A stretch of DNA of 64,000 nt, taken from NCBI GenBank assembly GCA_020851035.1, contig JADZDM010000005.1, positions 310,001 to 374,000 of the forward strand, in the 5' to 3' direction. The DNA is from Gemmatimonadaceae bacterium (GTDB lineage: Bacteria > Gemmatimonadota > Gemmatimonadetes > Gemmatimonadales > Gemmatimonadaceae). This document shows, piece after piece, positions 7,821-17,125 of this stretch. The position numbers and the translations under genes were made by a program. The notes under the pieces are model-generated. The model was given only the letters and a program-made list of their open reading frames with translations, made no database searches and was not told the origin of the DNA. Position 1 is the first letter of the stretch, and each line of letters starts with the position of its first letter.

Positions 7821-9479
7821 CTATAAGACGGAGTTCTCCCGTCCGGCATTCCCGGACACGTTCAGACCGGGCTGAGCCGGAAACTCGGCCGCGAGGCGGG
7901 CTGCCTTGGATGGCGCCGGAAGCACGATGCGGAACGCGCATCCGCCACCCGCTGTCGGCACCGCTGCCTGCAGGTGACACCCAAGCGTTTCACAGAGCAC
8001 GTGCGTCAGCGCGAGGCCGAGGCCATCGCCGCCTCGCGCGCGCGCCTGCTCGGCGCAGGACCCCTGCGCCGGGAACGGGGCTGGCGCGTCGGCGAGGAAT
8101 TCGACGGGGCCGTCCACATCCGCGAGGATCTCGATGGCCGCAGGCAGCGCGCCATCGTCGGCCGTGACGAGAGCGACGGTCAGTCGGCGTCGCGTGGTGA
8201 GGAGCACCTCGCCCAGCAGCTGGCTGAGTGCCTGGCGCAGGCGTGACGGGTCGGTGAGCAGCCGCGCCGTTCCCGCGGGCAGGACGGTCGTGATGGTGGC
8301 CCACGATGCGGCCGGGTGATCGGCAAAGGCGGCGACCGCGGTGCGGAGGAGCTGCGCGAGGTCGGTTGGTTCGTGCACGAGGACCAGGCCACCGGCTTCG
8401 ATGGCGGCGTAGTCACCCACGTCGGACGCGACGCCGAGCAGCCGCGCGCTGTCGTCCATCACCTGCGACAGCAGCGAGAGCTCGCGTGTCGTGAGCCGTC
8501 GGTCGCGATCGGCGAGGACCTCGGCGGTGTTGCCCGCGACCGCGTGGAGGACAGCGCGCACTTCGCTGCCGAGTCGCGCGACGAAGTCGTGCGCGAGCTG
8601 CGCCGACGCGCTCGCCGCATCGCGGGCCGCCTCGAGACGCTCCTCGGCCCGCTTCTGCGCCGTGATGTCGGTGGTGACACCGACCATCAGCAGGGGCTCG
8701 CCCGATTCGCGCCGGCTGAAGACGCTCAGGCGCGTGTGCATCCAGCGCCAGATGCCGCCGGGGGTTCGCGCGCGGAAGGCGGTGCCGACCACATCGCCCT
8801 CGCCGTAGGCACCGGTCATGCGGGCACCGCTCTCGCGGAGCGTGCGGCGATCGGCGGGGTGCACGAGTCGCAGCAGCTCGCGGCGGCTGAGGGTGCGGGC
8901 GTCGCGCTCGACGCCGCCGAGGAAGGCGTGGACGCAGCGATTCACCCAGACCAGGCGCTCGTCTGCGGGATCGTACAGGTACATGAGATCCGGCGTGCGA
9001 CGTGCGATCAGCTCGAAGAGCCGCTGGCTCTCGGCCACCTGCGGCGTAACGTGGCGCTCGATGCCGACGTTACGAATGATGATGGTGAGGACGGGATCGC
9101 CGCCGAGTTCGGTGTCGCGCGGGGCGAGCACGGTCTGCGTGGCCGGGAACTGGCGTCCGTCTGCCGCCTGGAGGGCGGTGTCCACGGTGACCTCGCCGGT
9201 GGCGATCGCGGCCCCGATCACCTCGTCCAGCAGCAGCGCGCGTGCGGCCGGCGTGTGCACCGGGAAGATCGTGCCGGCCAGCGCCACGTCATCGATGGCG
9301 AAGCCGAGCAGGTCACGGCCGGCGCGATTGAGGAAGCGAAGCGTTCCATCCAGCCCGGTGATGCAGACGATGTCGGCAATCGCGTCGAAGATCGCGTATG
9401 CGTCGAGACCGCCGCCGGCCTGCGTCGGTCTGGTGGCGGGTGCTGGCGCCGCCGCGAGGGGAAGGATCAGGTCGCTCAC
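7821..9479 (-). CDS. PAS-PAS sensor protein with degenerate histidine-kinase core
   Basis: A 552-residue cytosolic protein. GTG start preceded by CGGAG. Two PAS domains (about residues 26-140 and 150-275; the second ends in the PAC-like VGVTTDITAQKRAEE), then a coiled segment and a region laid out like HisKA plus HATPase. At the usual phospho-acceptor site the sequence is LGSEVRAV (303-310), with Ser305 where His is expected. The N-box region (DPSRLRQALSQLLGEVLLTT) has no Asn, the G1 box is DVDGPV, and only the G2-like GDGLGLAL (484-491) is well kept. It is therefore likely a pseudokinase or a signal-binding adaptor. No response regulator is next to it; the divergent neighbour is ybjQ-like. 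Confidence 0.8.
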   Translation of the reverse strand: MSDLILPLAAAPAPATRPTQAGGGLDAYAIFDAIADIVCITGLDGTLRFLNRAGRDLLGFAIDDVALAGTIFPVHTPAARALLLDEVIGAAIATGEVTVDTALQAADGRQFPATQTVLAPRDTELGGDPVLTIIIRNVGIERHVTPQVAESQRLFELIARRTPDLMYLYDPADERLVWVNRCVHAFLGGVERDARTLSRRELLRLVHPADRRTLRESGARMTGAYGEGDVVGTAFRARTPGGIWRWMHTRLSVFSRRESGEPLLMVGVTTDITAQKRAEERLEAARDAASASAQLAHDFVARLGSEVRAVLHAVAGNTAEVLADRDRRLTTRELSLLSQVMDDSARLLGVASDVGDYAAIEAGGLVLVHEPTDLAQLLRTAVAAFADHPAASWATITTVLPAGTARLLTDPSRLRQALSQLLGEVLLTTRRRLTVALVTADDGALPAAIEILADVDGPVEFLADAPAPFPAQGSCAEQARARGGDGLGLALTHVLCETLGCHLQAAVPTAGGGCAFRIVLPAPSKAARLAAEFPAQPGLNVSGNAGRENSVL

Positions 9480-9638
9480 GGCTCCGAAGTGTCGGCCTGG
9501 TGCGGAGCGTGCTTGATCGCGGCCACGCCAGCCCGGCGCACGACGGCGGACATCGGGGCATCTTGGACCGGTGCCGCAGCGGCACCGGGCTGCGCCGCAG
9601 GTGCGGCGCCCACACACTCCAGCGGGGGCGGGACACGC

Positions 9639-9998
9639 ATGGTGCACGAGATGACGACGACGGCCTTCACGATCGAGGGCTACCGGGTCACGAAGACAAT
9701 GGGAATCGTGCGGGGGATCGTGGTCCGGTCGCGCTCGGTGTTCGGCACCGGGCTCGGCAAGCTGCAGAGCCTGGTTGGTGGCAACGTGGGCGCCTTCACC
9801 AAGCTCTGCGAGGAGACACGTGGCGCGGCGTTCGACATGATGGTGAGCCATGCCGGCCACCTTGGCGCCAACGCCGTGATCGGCGTGCGCTACGACGCCA
9901 CCGAGATCATGCCCGGGGTGACGGAGGTGCTGTGCTACGGAACGGCGGTGTTCGTGGATCCGGACGGGAGCGCGGCGCGCTGGCAGTCGGCCGGCTGA
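9639..9998 (+). CDS. YbjQ-family (UPF0145) protein
   Basis: A 119-residue protein matching the YbjQ family: GYRVTKTMGIVRGIVVRSRSV at the N-terminus, a glycine-rich LGANAVIGVRYDATEI core, then VLCYGTAV. The family forms small pentameric rings of unknown function, sometimes called heavy-metal-binding. An alternative start 4 codons downstream is equally possible. It is followed at once by a convergent gene. Confidence 0.85.
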   Translation: MVHEMTTTAFTIEGYRVTKTMGIVRGIVVRSRSVFGTGLGKLQSLVGGNVGAFTKLCEETRGAAFDMMVSHAGHLGANAVIGVRYDATEIMPGVTEVLCYGTAVFVDPDGSAARWQSAG

Positions 9999-10005
9999 GC
10001 GATCG

Positions 10006-11130
10006 TCAGATCGAGAGCGGCGCGGGGGCGAGCTCCGGACTGTGCCGGCCCCGCGCGCCGACGTGCCACCAGGTCTCGACGATGTCGCCGCGGACCCCAA
10101 GCATGGCGTCGAACTGCTGGGTGACGATGCAGGCGTGATTGGGGACGATGCGCACCTGCTCGCCGACCTGCGGGCGCCAGTGCGAGTCGCTGAGGTCGAG
10201 GATGCCGTGTTCCTCACTGAGGCGGGCGACGCTGACCTCGGGATGGTCCAGCACCGCACCGTAGCCGCCGCCATCCTTGGCACGGATCGGTTCGCGGCCG
10301 AGGGCCTTCACGCCCGCATCGATGACCACCTGGCCGGGAACGGCATCGCTGATGACGGTGGCGAGGACGGTGAGTGCGCAGTCGTCCCAGGCGCAGGCAC
10401 CCATGGTGAAGGTGTCGCGGTCGTTGAAGACGTAGGTGCCGGGGCGGATCTCGGTGAGGCCGGGGATGAGATGCATGCGGAACGCGGCCGGCGTGGAGCC
10501 GCCGCTCACGACCTCGGCCGCGAGGCCGGCATGGTCGAGCGATTCGAGCACGCCACGGAGGTCGCCGCAGAGGATCTCGATCAGGCCGTCCTGCTGGTTG
10601 ACGGGCTGCCGGATGTGGCCGGGATAGAAGCAGACGCCACGATAGCGGAGGCCGGGCTGGCGGCGGACGGCCCCGGCCAGCCGGACGACGTCGCTGGGAT
10701 CGGCCACACCCATGCGCTTCATGCCGAAGTCCACCTCGACGAGCACGTCGATGGTGCGATCGGAGTGCCGGCAGGCGGCGCCGAGGGCCTCGATCGCGAA
10801 GTGCGAGTCGAGCGAGACGCGGAGTTGGACGTCGTCCGAAAAGGTCAGGACGCGACGAATCTTGGCGCCGAGCGGCGGGTGCGCGAGGAAGACGTCGTCG
10901 GTGACCTCGCTCATGACCTGGAGCTCGCGCGGCGTGGCGACGGTGAGGCCGACCGCCCCGAGCCGCATCTGCTCGGCGGCGATGCGCGCCGACTTGTGCG
11001 TCTTGACGTGTGGACGGAGCGCGAGCTGGTGCATGGCAGCATAGGCGGCCATGCGATCCAGGTTCACCGCCAGGCGATCGAGATCGACCAGCGGGACGGG
11101 CGTCTCGATATCGGTGAATCCGTAGGGCAT
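10006..11130 (-). CDS. D-serine dehydratase / D-threonine aldolase-family PLP enzyme
   Basis: A 374-residue fold-type III PLP enzyme. The start at [16 protein letters not shown] is chosen because family members begin shortly before the TPxxxVD motif. The PLP lysine is in RPHVKTHK (Lys43), followed by an alanine-racemase-like barrel and the DSD1-type C-terminal domain. The C-terminal metal site reads PNHAC (His332-x-Cys334). From family knowledge, zinc-dependent D-serine dehydratases use His-x-Cys, whereas D-threonine aldolases use His-x-Asp. That favours D-serine deamination, but the exact substrate is not proven. It is a single gene, convergent with ybjQ-like and divergent from the FKBP gene. 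Confidence 0.82.
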   Translation of the reverse strand: MPYGFTDIETPVPLVDLDRLAVNLDRMAAYAAMHQLALRPHVKTHKSARIAAEQMRLGAVGLTVATPRELQVMSEVTDDVFLAHPPLGAKIRRVLTFSDDVQLRVSLDSHFAIEALGAACRHSDRTIDVLVEVDFGMKRMGVADPSDVVRLAGAVRRQPGLRYRGVCFYPGHIRQPVNQQDGLIEILCGDLRGVLESLDHAGLAAEVVSGGSTPAAFRMHLIPGLTEIRPGTYVFNDRDTFTMGACAWDDCALTVLATVISDAVPGQVVIDAGVKALGREPIRAKDGGGYGAVLDHPEVSVARLSEEHGILDLSDSHWRPQVGEQVRIVPNHACIVTQQFDAMLGVRGDIVETWWHVGARGRHSPELAPAPLSI

Positions 11131-11218
11131 TCTGCTAACGTGGTCCCTGATACAGCAGCCGGCAAGGCGCAGTGGTGCGGTGTTTCGCGGCGCGGGTGTG
11201 TTCGCTAGCGTTGACGGC

Positions 11219-11731
11219 ATGATGAAACCCTTCCGTCACCGCGGCCGGCTGGCCGCCGCCGCCCTGCTGCTCGTTGCGTGCGCCGAAGCGCCGCCAGCCA
11301 CTCCTGCCGTCTCCGGCCAGCCGCAGGAGCTCACGTATGCCCCGGAGCTGCGCGTGAAGCTCGACTCCACCGAACTGCGGCCGAGCGGGCTGTACGTGCA
11401 CGACATCGTGGTCGGCACGGGCCCGGTGGCCGATTCCATGTCCACCGCCGAGGTGCACTACACCGGCTGGCTTGCGGACGGCACCAAGTTCGACAGCAGC
11501 CGGGATCGGAGCGAGACAATCCGGTTCACGGTGGGCATCGGCCAGGTCATCTCGGGCTGGGACGAGGGGGTGAAGGGGATGCGGGTGGGCGGGAAGCGGC
11601 AGCTGGTGATCCCGCCGAAGCTCGGGTACGGCGACATCGGCAGCGCGCCGGCGATTCCGCGGATGGCCACGCTGGTGTTCGAGATCGAGCTGATCGGGCT
11701 GCCGCCGGCGTCGCCGGCGGGTGTGCGGTGA
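11219..11731 (+). CDS. FKBP-type peptidyl-prolyl isomerase, lipoprotein
   Basis: A 170-residue protein. After a short basic stretch and hydrophobic core it has a lipobox (LLVAC), so it should be lipid-anchored and periplasmic. The FKBP domain is complete: [16 protein letters not shown], then [14 protein letters not shown], and [10 protein letters not shown], which hold the proline-binding pocket residues. Two ATG codons in a row begin the gene; the first is used. The stop overlaps the next start (GTGA), which couples it to the DinB-like gene. Confidence 0.88.
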   Translation: MMKPFRHRGRLAAAALLLVACAEAPPATPAVSGQPQELTYAPELRVKLDSTELRPSGLYVHDIVVGTGPVADSMSTAEVHYTGWLADGTKFDSSRDRSETIRFTVGIGQVISGWDEGVKGMRVGGKRQLVIPPKLGYGDIGSAPAIPRMATLVFEIELIGLPPASPAGVR

Positions 11732-12276
11732 CGCTGCCGGCTGACGAGCACACGTTCGCACGTCCGGCGGCGGGCACCTACGGCGAGTTCTATCACAAGT
11801 ACGTGACGCTGGTGCCGGACGGTGACCTGCGGCGGTTGCTGCCGGTGATCTTCGACGCGAACTACCGGGTGCTGCGCGAGGTGCCGGCGGCGCTGGAACG
11901 GCATCGCTATGCGCCGGGCAAGTGGTCGGTGCGGGAGGCGGTGGGCCACATGGTGGATACCGAACGGGTGTTCGCCTACCGCGCGCTGCGCATCGCGCGT
12001 GGAGACACGACGCCGCTGCCGGGGTTCGACGAGAACCAGTTCGTGGCCCATGCGCGCTACGACGACCTGCCGCTGGAGCAGACGCTGGGCGAGCTGATGG
12101 CGGTGCACGCGGCGACGATCCTGCTCTTCGAGAACATGGCCGACGAGGCGTGGGACCGGATCGGCACGGCGTCGAACCACCCGATCGGCGTGCGGGCGCT
12201 GGCCTACATCATCGCGGGGCACGAGTTGCACCACATGAACATCTTCCGCGAGCGGTACGGCATCCCTGCGGAGTGA
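11728..12276 (+). CDS. DinB-superfamily protein
   Basis: A 182-residue protein starting with a GTG that overlaps the FKBP stop. It fits the DinB four-helix bundle: [18 protein letters not shown] carries the first histidine, and [11 protein letters not shown] near the C-terminus carries the other metal-binding histidines. Family members include thiol S-transferases and damage-inducible proteins of unknown chemistry. The function here is not known. Confidence 0.8.
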   Translation: MTLPADEHTFARPAAGTYGEFYHKYVTLVPDGDLRRLLPVIFDANYRVLREVPAALERHRYAPGKWSVREAVGHMVDTERVFAYRALRIARGDTTPLPGFDENQFVAHARYDDLPLEQTLGELMAVHAATILLFENMADEAWDRIGTASNHPIGVRALAYIIAGHELHHMNIFRERYGIPAE

Positions 12277-12285
12277 CGCTCGCCG

Positions 12286-12918
12286 CTAGAGCGAATCGAG
12301 GAGGTCGTCGATGGCCTTCGTGTCGGCTTCGTCGAGTGGGCCACCGACGATGATCTTCTGCAGGATGTCGACGGCTTCGGCCGCGAGGTCGTCGGTGAAC
12401 TTCCGGTCGCTCTCGAAGCGGACGATATGGCCGAGGAGGACCGTCTCGAGGCGGCTGGCCTCGCTGCCGTCGTCATCGCCGAAGAAGTCGGGGTCGTGGT
12501 CCGTGTCGTCGCTTGCCCAGGACTGCTCGTAGCTCGGGACGCTGGCCTTCCAGGGCTCGTCGGCGGAGTCGGAATCCTTCAGCTTGTCAGGCGGGACGAG
12601 GGCGAAGAGGCGGCACTGGAGGCCGGGCTCCTCCTCGTAGGCGAAGAGGCCGAGGCGGACCGGGTCGGCGAAGAGGTCGAGGCGGAGCAGGTGCTCGATG
12701 GCCTCGTCCGGCATGGCACATCGTGCGACGAGGCGCGCGCCGATGAACGCGCCGAGGCAGACGCCCTCGGGGGCGCGCTCGTCCTCCATCCGCTGCACGG
12801 ACAGGGGAATTGGTGTGTTGGTGCGCACGAAGACGGCCGGGCGCTCATCGTCGCCCGAATCGTCACCGCCGAACCCACCGGCCCCGTCCGGGCCCTCGTC
12901 TCCGTGGTCGTCGAACAT
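12286..12918 (-). CDS. Acidic protein of unknown function
   Basis: A 210-residue soluble protein that I do not recognise. It is very acidic, with Asp-rich stretches at the N-terminus (DDHGDEGPDGAGGFGGDDSGDD) and middle (DDTDHDPDFFGDDDG). No signal peptide or membrane segment is visible. The centre has predicted alternating structure (VCLGAFIGARLVARCAMPDEA), and the end is helical. It converges with the DinB-like gene; the ABC permease gene on the same strand begins to be read from the right and ends 31 bases away, so co-transcription with the ABC pair is possible. Confidence 0.6.
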   Translation of the reverse strand: MFDDHGDEGPDGAGGFGGDDSGDDERPAVFVRTNTPIPLSVQRMEDERAPEGVCLGAFIGARLVARCAMPDEAIEHLLRLDLFADPVRLGLFAYEEEPGLQCRLFALVPPDKLKDSDSADEPWKASVPSYEQSWASDDTDHDPDFFGDDDGSEASRLETVLLGHIVRFESDRKFTDDLAAEAVDILQKIIVGGPLDEADTKAIDDLLDSL

Positions 12919-12949
12919 CTTGGAAGATAACCGCCCTGGTGAGTGCGTC

Positions 12950-14755
12950 TCAGGTCTGGGTGGAAGGAAGGTCGGATGGTTCGAGCCGGTCGAGCGCCAC
13001 GCCGAGGAGCCGAGCCAAGCCGAGCCATTCCGCGATCACGACGGCCAGCCAGCCGGCGAGCATCGCCGCGGCGACGGCAGGGAGCGGCAGGTTCGTGACG
13101 GCCGACGCGCGCCAGATGCCCCACGCCGCCGTCACCGGCAGGGCGAGCAGGATGCCGAGCGAGGCGAGGATGGCGATGAGGGTGATGTAGACCTGCCCGA
13201 CGACCGCCGCGCCGCCATGGGCCGCGCCGCCCTGGTTGAGCGGCACCCAGGCCGGCAGCCAGAGGGCCACGGCGTTGTACAGCGTGACGTGGAGCAGGTT
13301 CACGCCGCCGAGAACCACGCTGCCGGCGGCCATGGCGGCGACGATGCCCAGCGGGCCGAGCGGACCACCAATGACGCGGAGCACGAAGAAGATCGGCACG
13401 CCGAACAGCGCGACCATCGCGAGCGTGGTGAGGAGGGCAGCCGTGAGGATCTCGGCCGCGATGATGCGGTGTGTGGCGAGTGGCGCGGTCTTGAGGAACG
13501 GCAGGTGCGCGAGGTCGTGGCGCAGGTCCAGGCGGAACCAGGCCGGCGCGGTGAGGAGCGCCGCGCAGAAGATGCCGAGGATGAGCGTGGAGGCGGTGGA
13601 GATGGTGCGACCGTCACCGAGCTGCATGGCGCCCTCGCCGCCGAGGATCACGCTGGCGATGACGATGACGAGGGTGAGGCCGAGGAGGAACGACTGCGGC
13701 CGGAAGGTGCGGAGGGCGGCGGTGACGTTCTTCCACACGAGTGCGGTGGCTGGCGCTCCGGTGAGTGCGAGCCGCCACCCCCAGGCCGCGTGGTTCACCT
13801 TGGTGAGCGTGCTGCCGCGACGAGCGCGGGCCACGCGATCGGCGAATCGTGCGCTCGACCCCACGGCGAGCTCCTCGAACGGCCCCGGGTCGCGCAGGAT
13901 CCAGGCGAAGTGGAGCGCGAGGAGCCCGAGTGCCGCCGGCATGGCGAGGAGCCAGCCGGTGGCCGTGTGTGCGAATGCGGGTGCGGTGGCGGCGCGCACC
14001 GGCCAGACGATCACGCGGAGGACCGGGTCGTCGAGGAGGGCCTGGATGGCGAGCCGGGCGCCCCAGAGCCGTTGCGACAGGGCCGGGGCATCGAAGGTGT
14101 CCCCGACCGCGCTGCCGAGTTTCCAGGCTTCGAGGGCCCGTGGCGCAGCCAAGGCCAGGGCGATGGCGAAGGCGACGATGCAGACCAGTGCGATGGCGTG
14201 CGCGACAGGTCGCCGGCGCGGTACGTCCGGCGGGTGCGTCCGGGCGAGGGTGGCCCCCAGCCGGTGCAGCGAGATGGTGGTGAAGAGCACCCAGAGTCCG
14301 ATGGCGCGCAAGACGCCGGGGAGGTCACCGCTGCTGCGGCGCAGGAGCAGGGTCCAGAGGAGCACCTGCAGGAGCAGGACGGCCTGGATGCTGAAGAGGC
14401 GCGCCTGCACCAGCGTGCGGCGCGCCACCGGCGCCGGAAAGAGGAAGTAGACCTCGGCGGTGCTGAAGGCGAGGGCGCTGTCGCTCGGTGCGGCGATCCA
14501 CCAGGCAGCGACGGCGAATGCGAGGCCGCAGATGGAGATCAGGTGCCGGAAGTCGATGAGGTTCGGCTCGTCGACCACGGCCTGCGAGGCGGACGGCGAG
14601 AAGAAGAGCGACGCGAGGTAGGCGGCCATCGCGAGCGCGCCGATGACGTAGCGGGGCTGCTTCAGGCGGCGAAGCTGCTGCCGGATGCGGTTGCGCCAGC
14701 TCCGCGAGTAGAGGTACCAGAGCGCATTCCAGGGCGTGCCCGACGCACCAGTCAC
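12950..14755 (-). CDS. ABC-2 type exporter permease
   Basis: About 601 residues with 10 or more hydrophobic segments (for example MAAYLASLFF near the start and ILGIFCAALLTAPAWF in the middle). It begins with a GTG overlapping the stop of the ATPase gene (GTGA), so the two are co-translated. The N-terminal basic stretch SRSWRNRIRQQLRRLKQPRY precedes the first membrane segment. The pairing with an ABC-2-type ATPase suggests export of a lipid, drug or peptide, but no substrate can be inferred. Confidence 0.78.
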   Translation of the reverse strand: MTGASGTPWNALWYLYSRSWRNRIRQQLRRLKQPRYVIGALAMAAYLASLFFSPSASQAVVDEPNLIDFRHLISICGLAFAVAAWWIAAPSDSALAFSTAEVYFLFPAPVARRTLVQARLFSIQAVLLLQVLLWTLLLRRSSGDLPGVLRAIGLWVLFTTISLHRLGATLARTHPPDVPRRRPVAHAIALVCIVAFAIALALAAPRALEAWKLGSAVGDTFDAPALSQRLWGARLAIQALLDDPVLRVIVWPVRAATAPAFAHTATGWLLAMPAALGLLALHFAWILRDPGPFEELAVGSSARFADRVARARRGSTLTKVNHAAWGWRLALTGAPATALVWKNVTAALRTFRPQSFLLGLTLVIVIASVILGGEGAMQLGDGRTISTASTLILGIFCAALLTAPAWFRLDLRHDLAHLPFLKTAPLATHRIIAAEILTAALLTTLAMVALFGVPIFFVLRVIGGPLGPLGIVAAMAAGSVVLGGVNLLHVTLYNAVALWLPAWVPLNQGGAAHGGAAVVGQVYITLIAILASLGILLALPVTAAWGIWRASAVTNLPLPAVAAAMLAGWLAVVIAEWLGLARLLGVALDRLEPSDLPSTQT

Positions 14756-15537
14756 GCCGCGTGCCCGGCGGGGGGCTGGTCGTCGGTGAGTGCGATGAAG
14801 AGGTCCTCGAGGGAGCCGTTTGTGAGCTCGGGGCGGAGCGCGCGGAGTTCCTGGATCGTGCCGAGCGCGGCGACCTCTCCCTTCCGGAGCAGGAGCACGC
14901 GGGTGCACAGCTCCTCGACCAGGTTGAGCAGGTGGGAGCTGAGGATCACGGCGGTGCCGCGTTCGGCACGGCGCCGGATGGTGTCCTTCATCCGGCGGAT
15001 GCCGGCGGGATCGAGTCCGGTGAGTGGCTCGTCGAGGATCAGGACGGCAGGGTCGTGGAGGAGGGCGATGGCGACGGAGAGCTTCTGCTTCATGCCGCGC
15101 GAGAGCTCGCTGGGCAGGACGTCGCGCTTCTCGGTGAGCTCCATCTCGGTGAGGAGCTGCGGGATGCGCGGCTCGGCGTCGGCCACGCCGTAGAGGCGGG
15201 CGATGAAACGGAGGTGTTCCTCGACGGTCAGGTAGTCGAAGAGGTGGGGCTCGTCGGGGATGAAGGCCAGCCGGCGCTTGGCCTCGACCGGCTCGATGGC
15301 GAGGTCGTGGCCGGCGATGCTGAGGGTGCCCTCGGTGGGGCGGAGGATGCCGGCGAGGGCCCGGAGGGTGGTGGTCTTCCCGGCGCCGTTGGGCCCCACG
15401 AGGCCGAGAATCTCCCCGGGGGGGACGTCGAGGTCGAGGCCCCGGACGGCGGAGAGCTTGCCGTAGCGCTTGCTGAAGTTCCGGACCAGGATGGCGGAGG
15501 GCAGCGGAGGGGCGCCGGAGGCGTCGGGAGGGAGCAT
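14752..15537 (-). CDS. ABC transporter ATP-binding protein
   Basis: A 261-residue ABC ATPase with Walker A GPNGAGKTTT, Q-loop region AFIPDEPHLFDYLTVEEH, signature SELSRGMKQKL, Walker B VLILDEP with LTGLDPAG D-loop, and switch His in LSSHLL. The ABC-2/CcmA-like subclass is indicated by the YLTVEEHL and SRGMKQK forms. An alternative GTG start 5 codons upstream is possible. It is followed by its permease in the same operon. Confidence 0.92.
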   Translation of the reverse strand: MLPPDASGAPPLPSAILVRNFSKRYGKLSAVRGLDLDVPPGEILGLVGPNGAGKTTTLRALAGILRPTEGTLSIAGHDLAIEPVEAKRRLAFIPDEPHLFDYLTVEEHLRFIARLYGVADAEPRIPQLLTEMELTEKRDVLPSELSRGMKQKLSVAIALLHDPAVLILDEPLTGLDPAGIRRMKDTIRRRAERGTAVILSSHLLNLVEELCTRVLLLRKGEVAALGTIQELRALRPELTNGSLEDLFIALTDDQPPAGHAA

Positions 15538-15669
15538 CCGGCGAACGGTCACCCGGCCGGCGGGCACAGGCAAGCCCGGGGCAGGTGCGTCCGATACTCG
15601 AAAACACCCGTATCCACCGGCCCGCCCACCTGCGGCGCCGGTCCCGTCGTCCCGCCTGCCGATTCCGCC

Positions 15670-16884
15670 ATGTCTGACGCCATTGTTGCCCGCCAGCCGA
15701 TCTTCGACGACCGACAGAAGCTGGTCGGCTTCGAGTTGCTGTATCGCCACGCCGAGGACGCGACATCGGCGCGCGGCACGACGCCGACGATCATGGCGTC
15801 GACCACGGTGGTCCAGGCGGTGCTCGGCATCGGCCTGGAGCGGCTGACGGAGGGGGAGCGGGTGTGGATCAACCTCTCGCGCGACCTGATCGTCGAGCGC
15901 GCGTGGGAGCTGCTGGACCCGAAGGCCGTGGTGCTCGAGATCCTCGAGAGCGTGGTGCCGGATGCCGACGTGATCGAGGCGTGCGCGGACGCACGGAAGC
16001 GCGGGTACCGGATTGCGCTGGACGACTTCGAGTGGGACGAGAAGTGGGTGCCGCTGCTCGAGCTGGCGACGACCGTGAAGGTGGACGTGCACGGGAAGAG
16101 CGTGGACGAGCTGAAGGTCGTGGTGGCGAAGCTGAGGACGTTCGGGGTGACGCTGCTGGCCGAGCGGGTGGAGACGGATGCCGTGCGGGCGGCGTGCGCG
16201 CAGATCGGGTTCACGCTGTTCCAGGGGTACTTCTACTGCCAGCCGGAGACGGTGGTGCGGCGGGACCTGTCGGCAGCGGAATCGAGCGCGCTGCAGCTCC
16301 TGAACCTGGTGCGCAACGAGCGGACGCCGACCAACCAGGTGGAGCAGGCGATCAAGCGGGATCCGGCGCTGACGTTCAAGCTGCTCCGGATCGTGAACAG
16401 TGCGGCGATGGGCTTCACCGGCATCGAGTCGATCCCGCACGCGCTGCGGCTGCTCGGTCGCACGCAGCTGGAGCGCTGGCTGACGCTGCTGGTGATGGCG
16501 AGCTTCTCCTCGGGTGGCGCGCGCCAGCGGGAGCTGTTCAAGCTGAGCCTCACGCGGGCGCGGCTGCTGGAGCTGATGAGTGATTCCTCGGACCGTGACC
16601 AGCGGTTCCTGGTGGGGATGTTCTCGATGCTGCACGTGCTGCTGCAGGCACCGATGCGCGACGTGATCGCGACGCTGCAGCTCTCGGAGTCGGTGTCGCA
16701 GGCGCTGCTGGAGCGCACGGGCCCGCACGGTGCGCTGCTGGCGGGGCTGGAGGCGTACGAGGTGGGTGACTGGGACCGTGTGGAGCAGGTGACCGGAAAC
16801 GACGATCGTGCGCTGGTGCAGATCGCAGCGCACTACCCGGCGGCGCTGGGGTGGGCGATCGAGCAGGTGAAGACGACGGGGTGA
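15670..16884 (+). CDS. EAL-HDOD domain protein (YuxH family)
   Basis: A 404-residue cytosolic signalling protein. Residues 1-200 form an EAL-like domain beginning IVARQPIFDDRQKLVGFELLYR; the EAL signature is ELL (Glu22). Other positions resemble the catalytic set: INLSRD, VVLEILE, ALDDFE, VKVD, AERVET and LFQGYF. Residues 200-404 form an HDOD domain (ALTFKLLRIVNSAAMG, IPHALRLLG). Members of this family regulate flagella or c-di-GMP pathways, often without enzymatic activity; here activity cannot be excluded. It converges on motB. Confidence 0.85.
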   Translation: MSDAIVARQPIFDDRQKLVGFELLYRHAEDATSARGTTPTIMASTTVVQAVLGIGLERLTEGERVWINLSRDLIVERAWELLDPKAVVLEILESVVPDADVIEACADARKRGYRIALDDFEWDEKWVPLLELATTVKVDVHGKSVDELKVVVAKLRTFGVTLLAERVETDAVRAACAQIGFTLFQGYFYCQPETVVRRDLSAAESSALQLLNLVRNERTPTNQVEQAIKRDPALTFKLLRIVNSAAMGFTGIESIPHALRLLGRTQLERWLTLLVMASFSSGGARQRELFKLSLTRARLLELMSDSSDRDQRFLVGMFSMLHVLLQAPMRDVIATLQLSESVSQALLERTGPHGALLAGLEAYEVGDWDRVEQVTGNDDRALVQIAAHYPAALGWAIEQVKTTG

Positions 16885-16910
16885 GGCGTCACGCGGTGCC
16901 CGCAGGACCG

Positions 16911-16945
16911 GTGCGCGCCATGTGATGGGATCACATGGCGCGCAT
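16911..16945. terminator. Bidirectional terminator hairpin
   Basis: A perfect 14-bp inverted repeat (TGCGCGCCATGTGA and complement, plus one flanking G-T pair) with loop TGGGA, between the convergent EAL-HDOD and motB genes. The rest of this 241-base gap holds nothing recognisable. Confidence 0.78.
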
Positions 16946-17125
16946 TCTCGTGGTGCCCGGGGTGCGTTCGTGGCGGGGGATTCGGCGTACCGCCTGCGTC
17001 GCCCCGCTGCGTGCGTCACGACGAGGTCTGCGTCGTCCCGCTGCGCGCGTGGTGGTGCGGCCCGTCCGCGGTCCTGCCCCGCGTGGTCGGGCGAGCCGCG
17101 CGTCGTCGTCCCGCCCGGCCTCCCG

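Noticed and set aside
12698-15193. Long plus-strand frame of 831 codons opposite the ABC permease and ATPase
   Set aside because: It is antisense to two genes with clear domain motifs, rich in Arg/Gly/Pro/Glu with no recognisable motif; such frames are expected in very GC-rich DNA.
15552-15660. Sigma-54-like GG-N10-GC before the EAL-HDOD gene
   Set aside because: The match is limited to the two dinucleotides and the flanking bases do not fit the YGGCAY/TGCTT pattern of the others.
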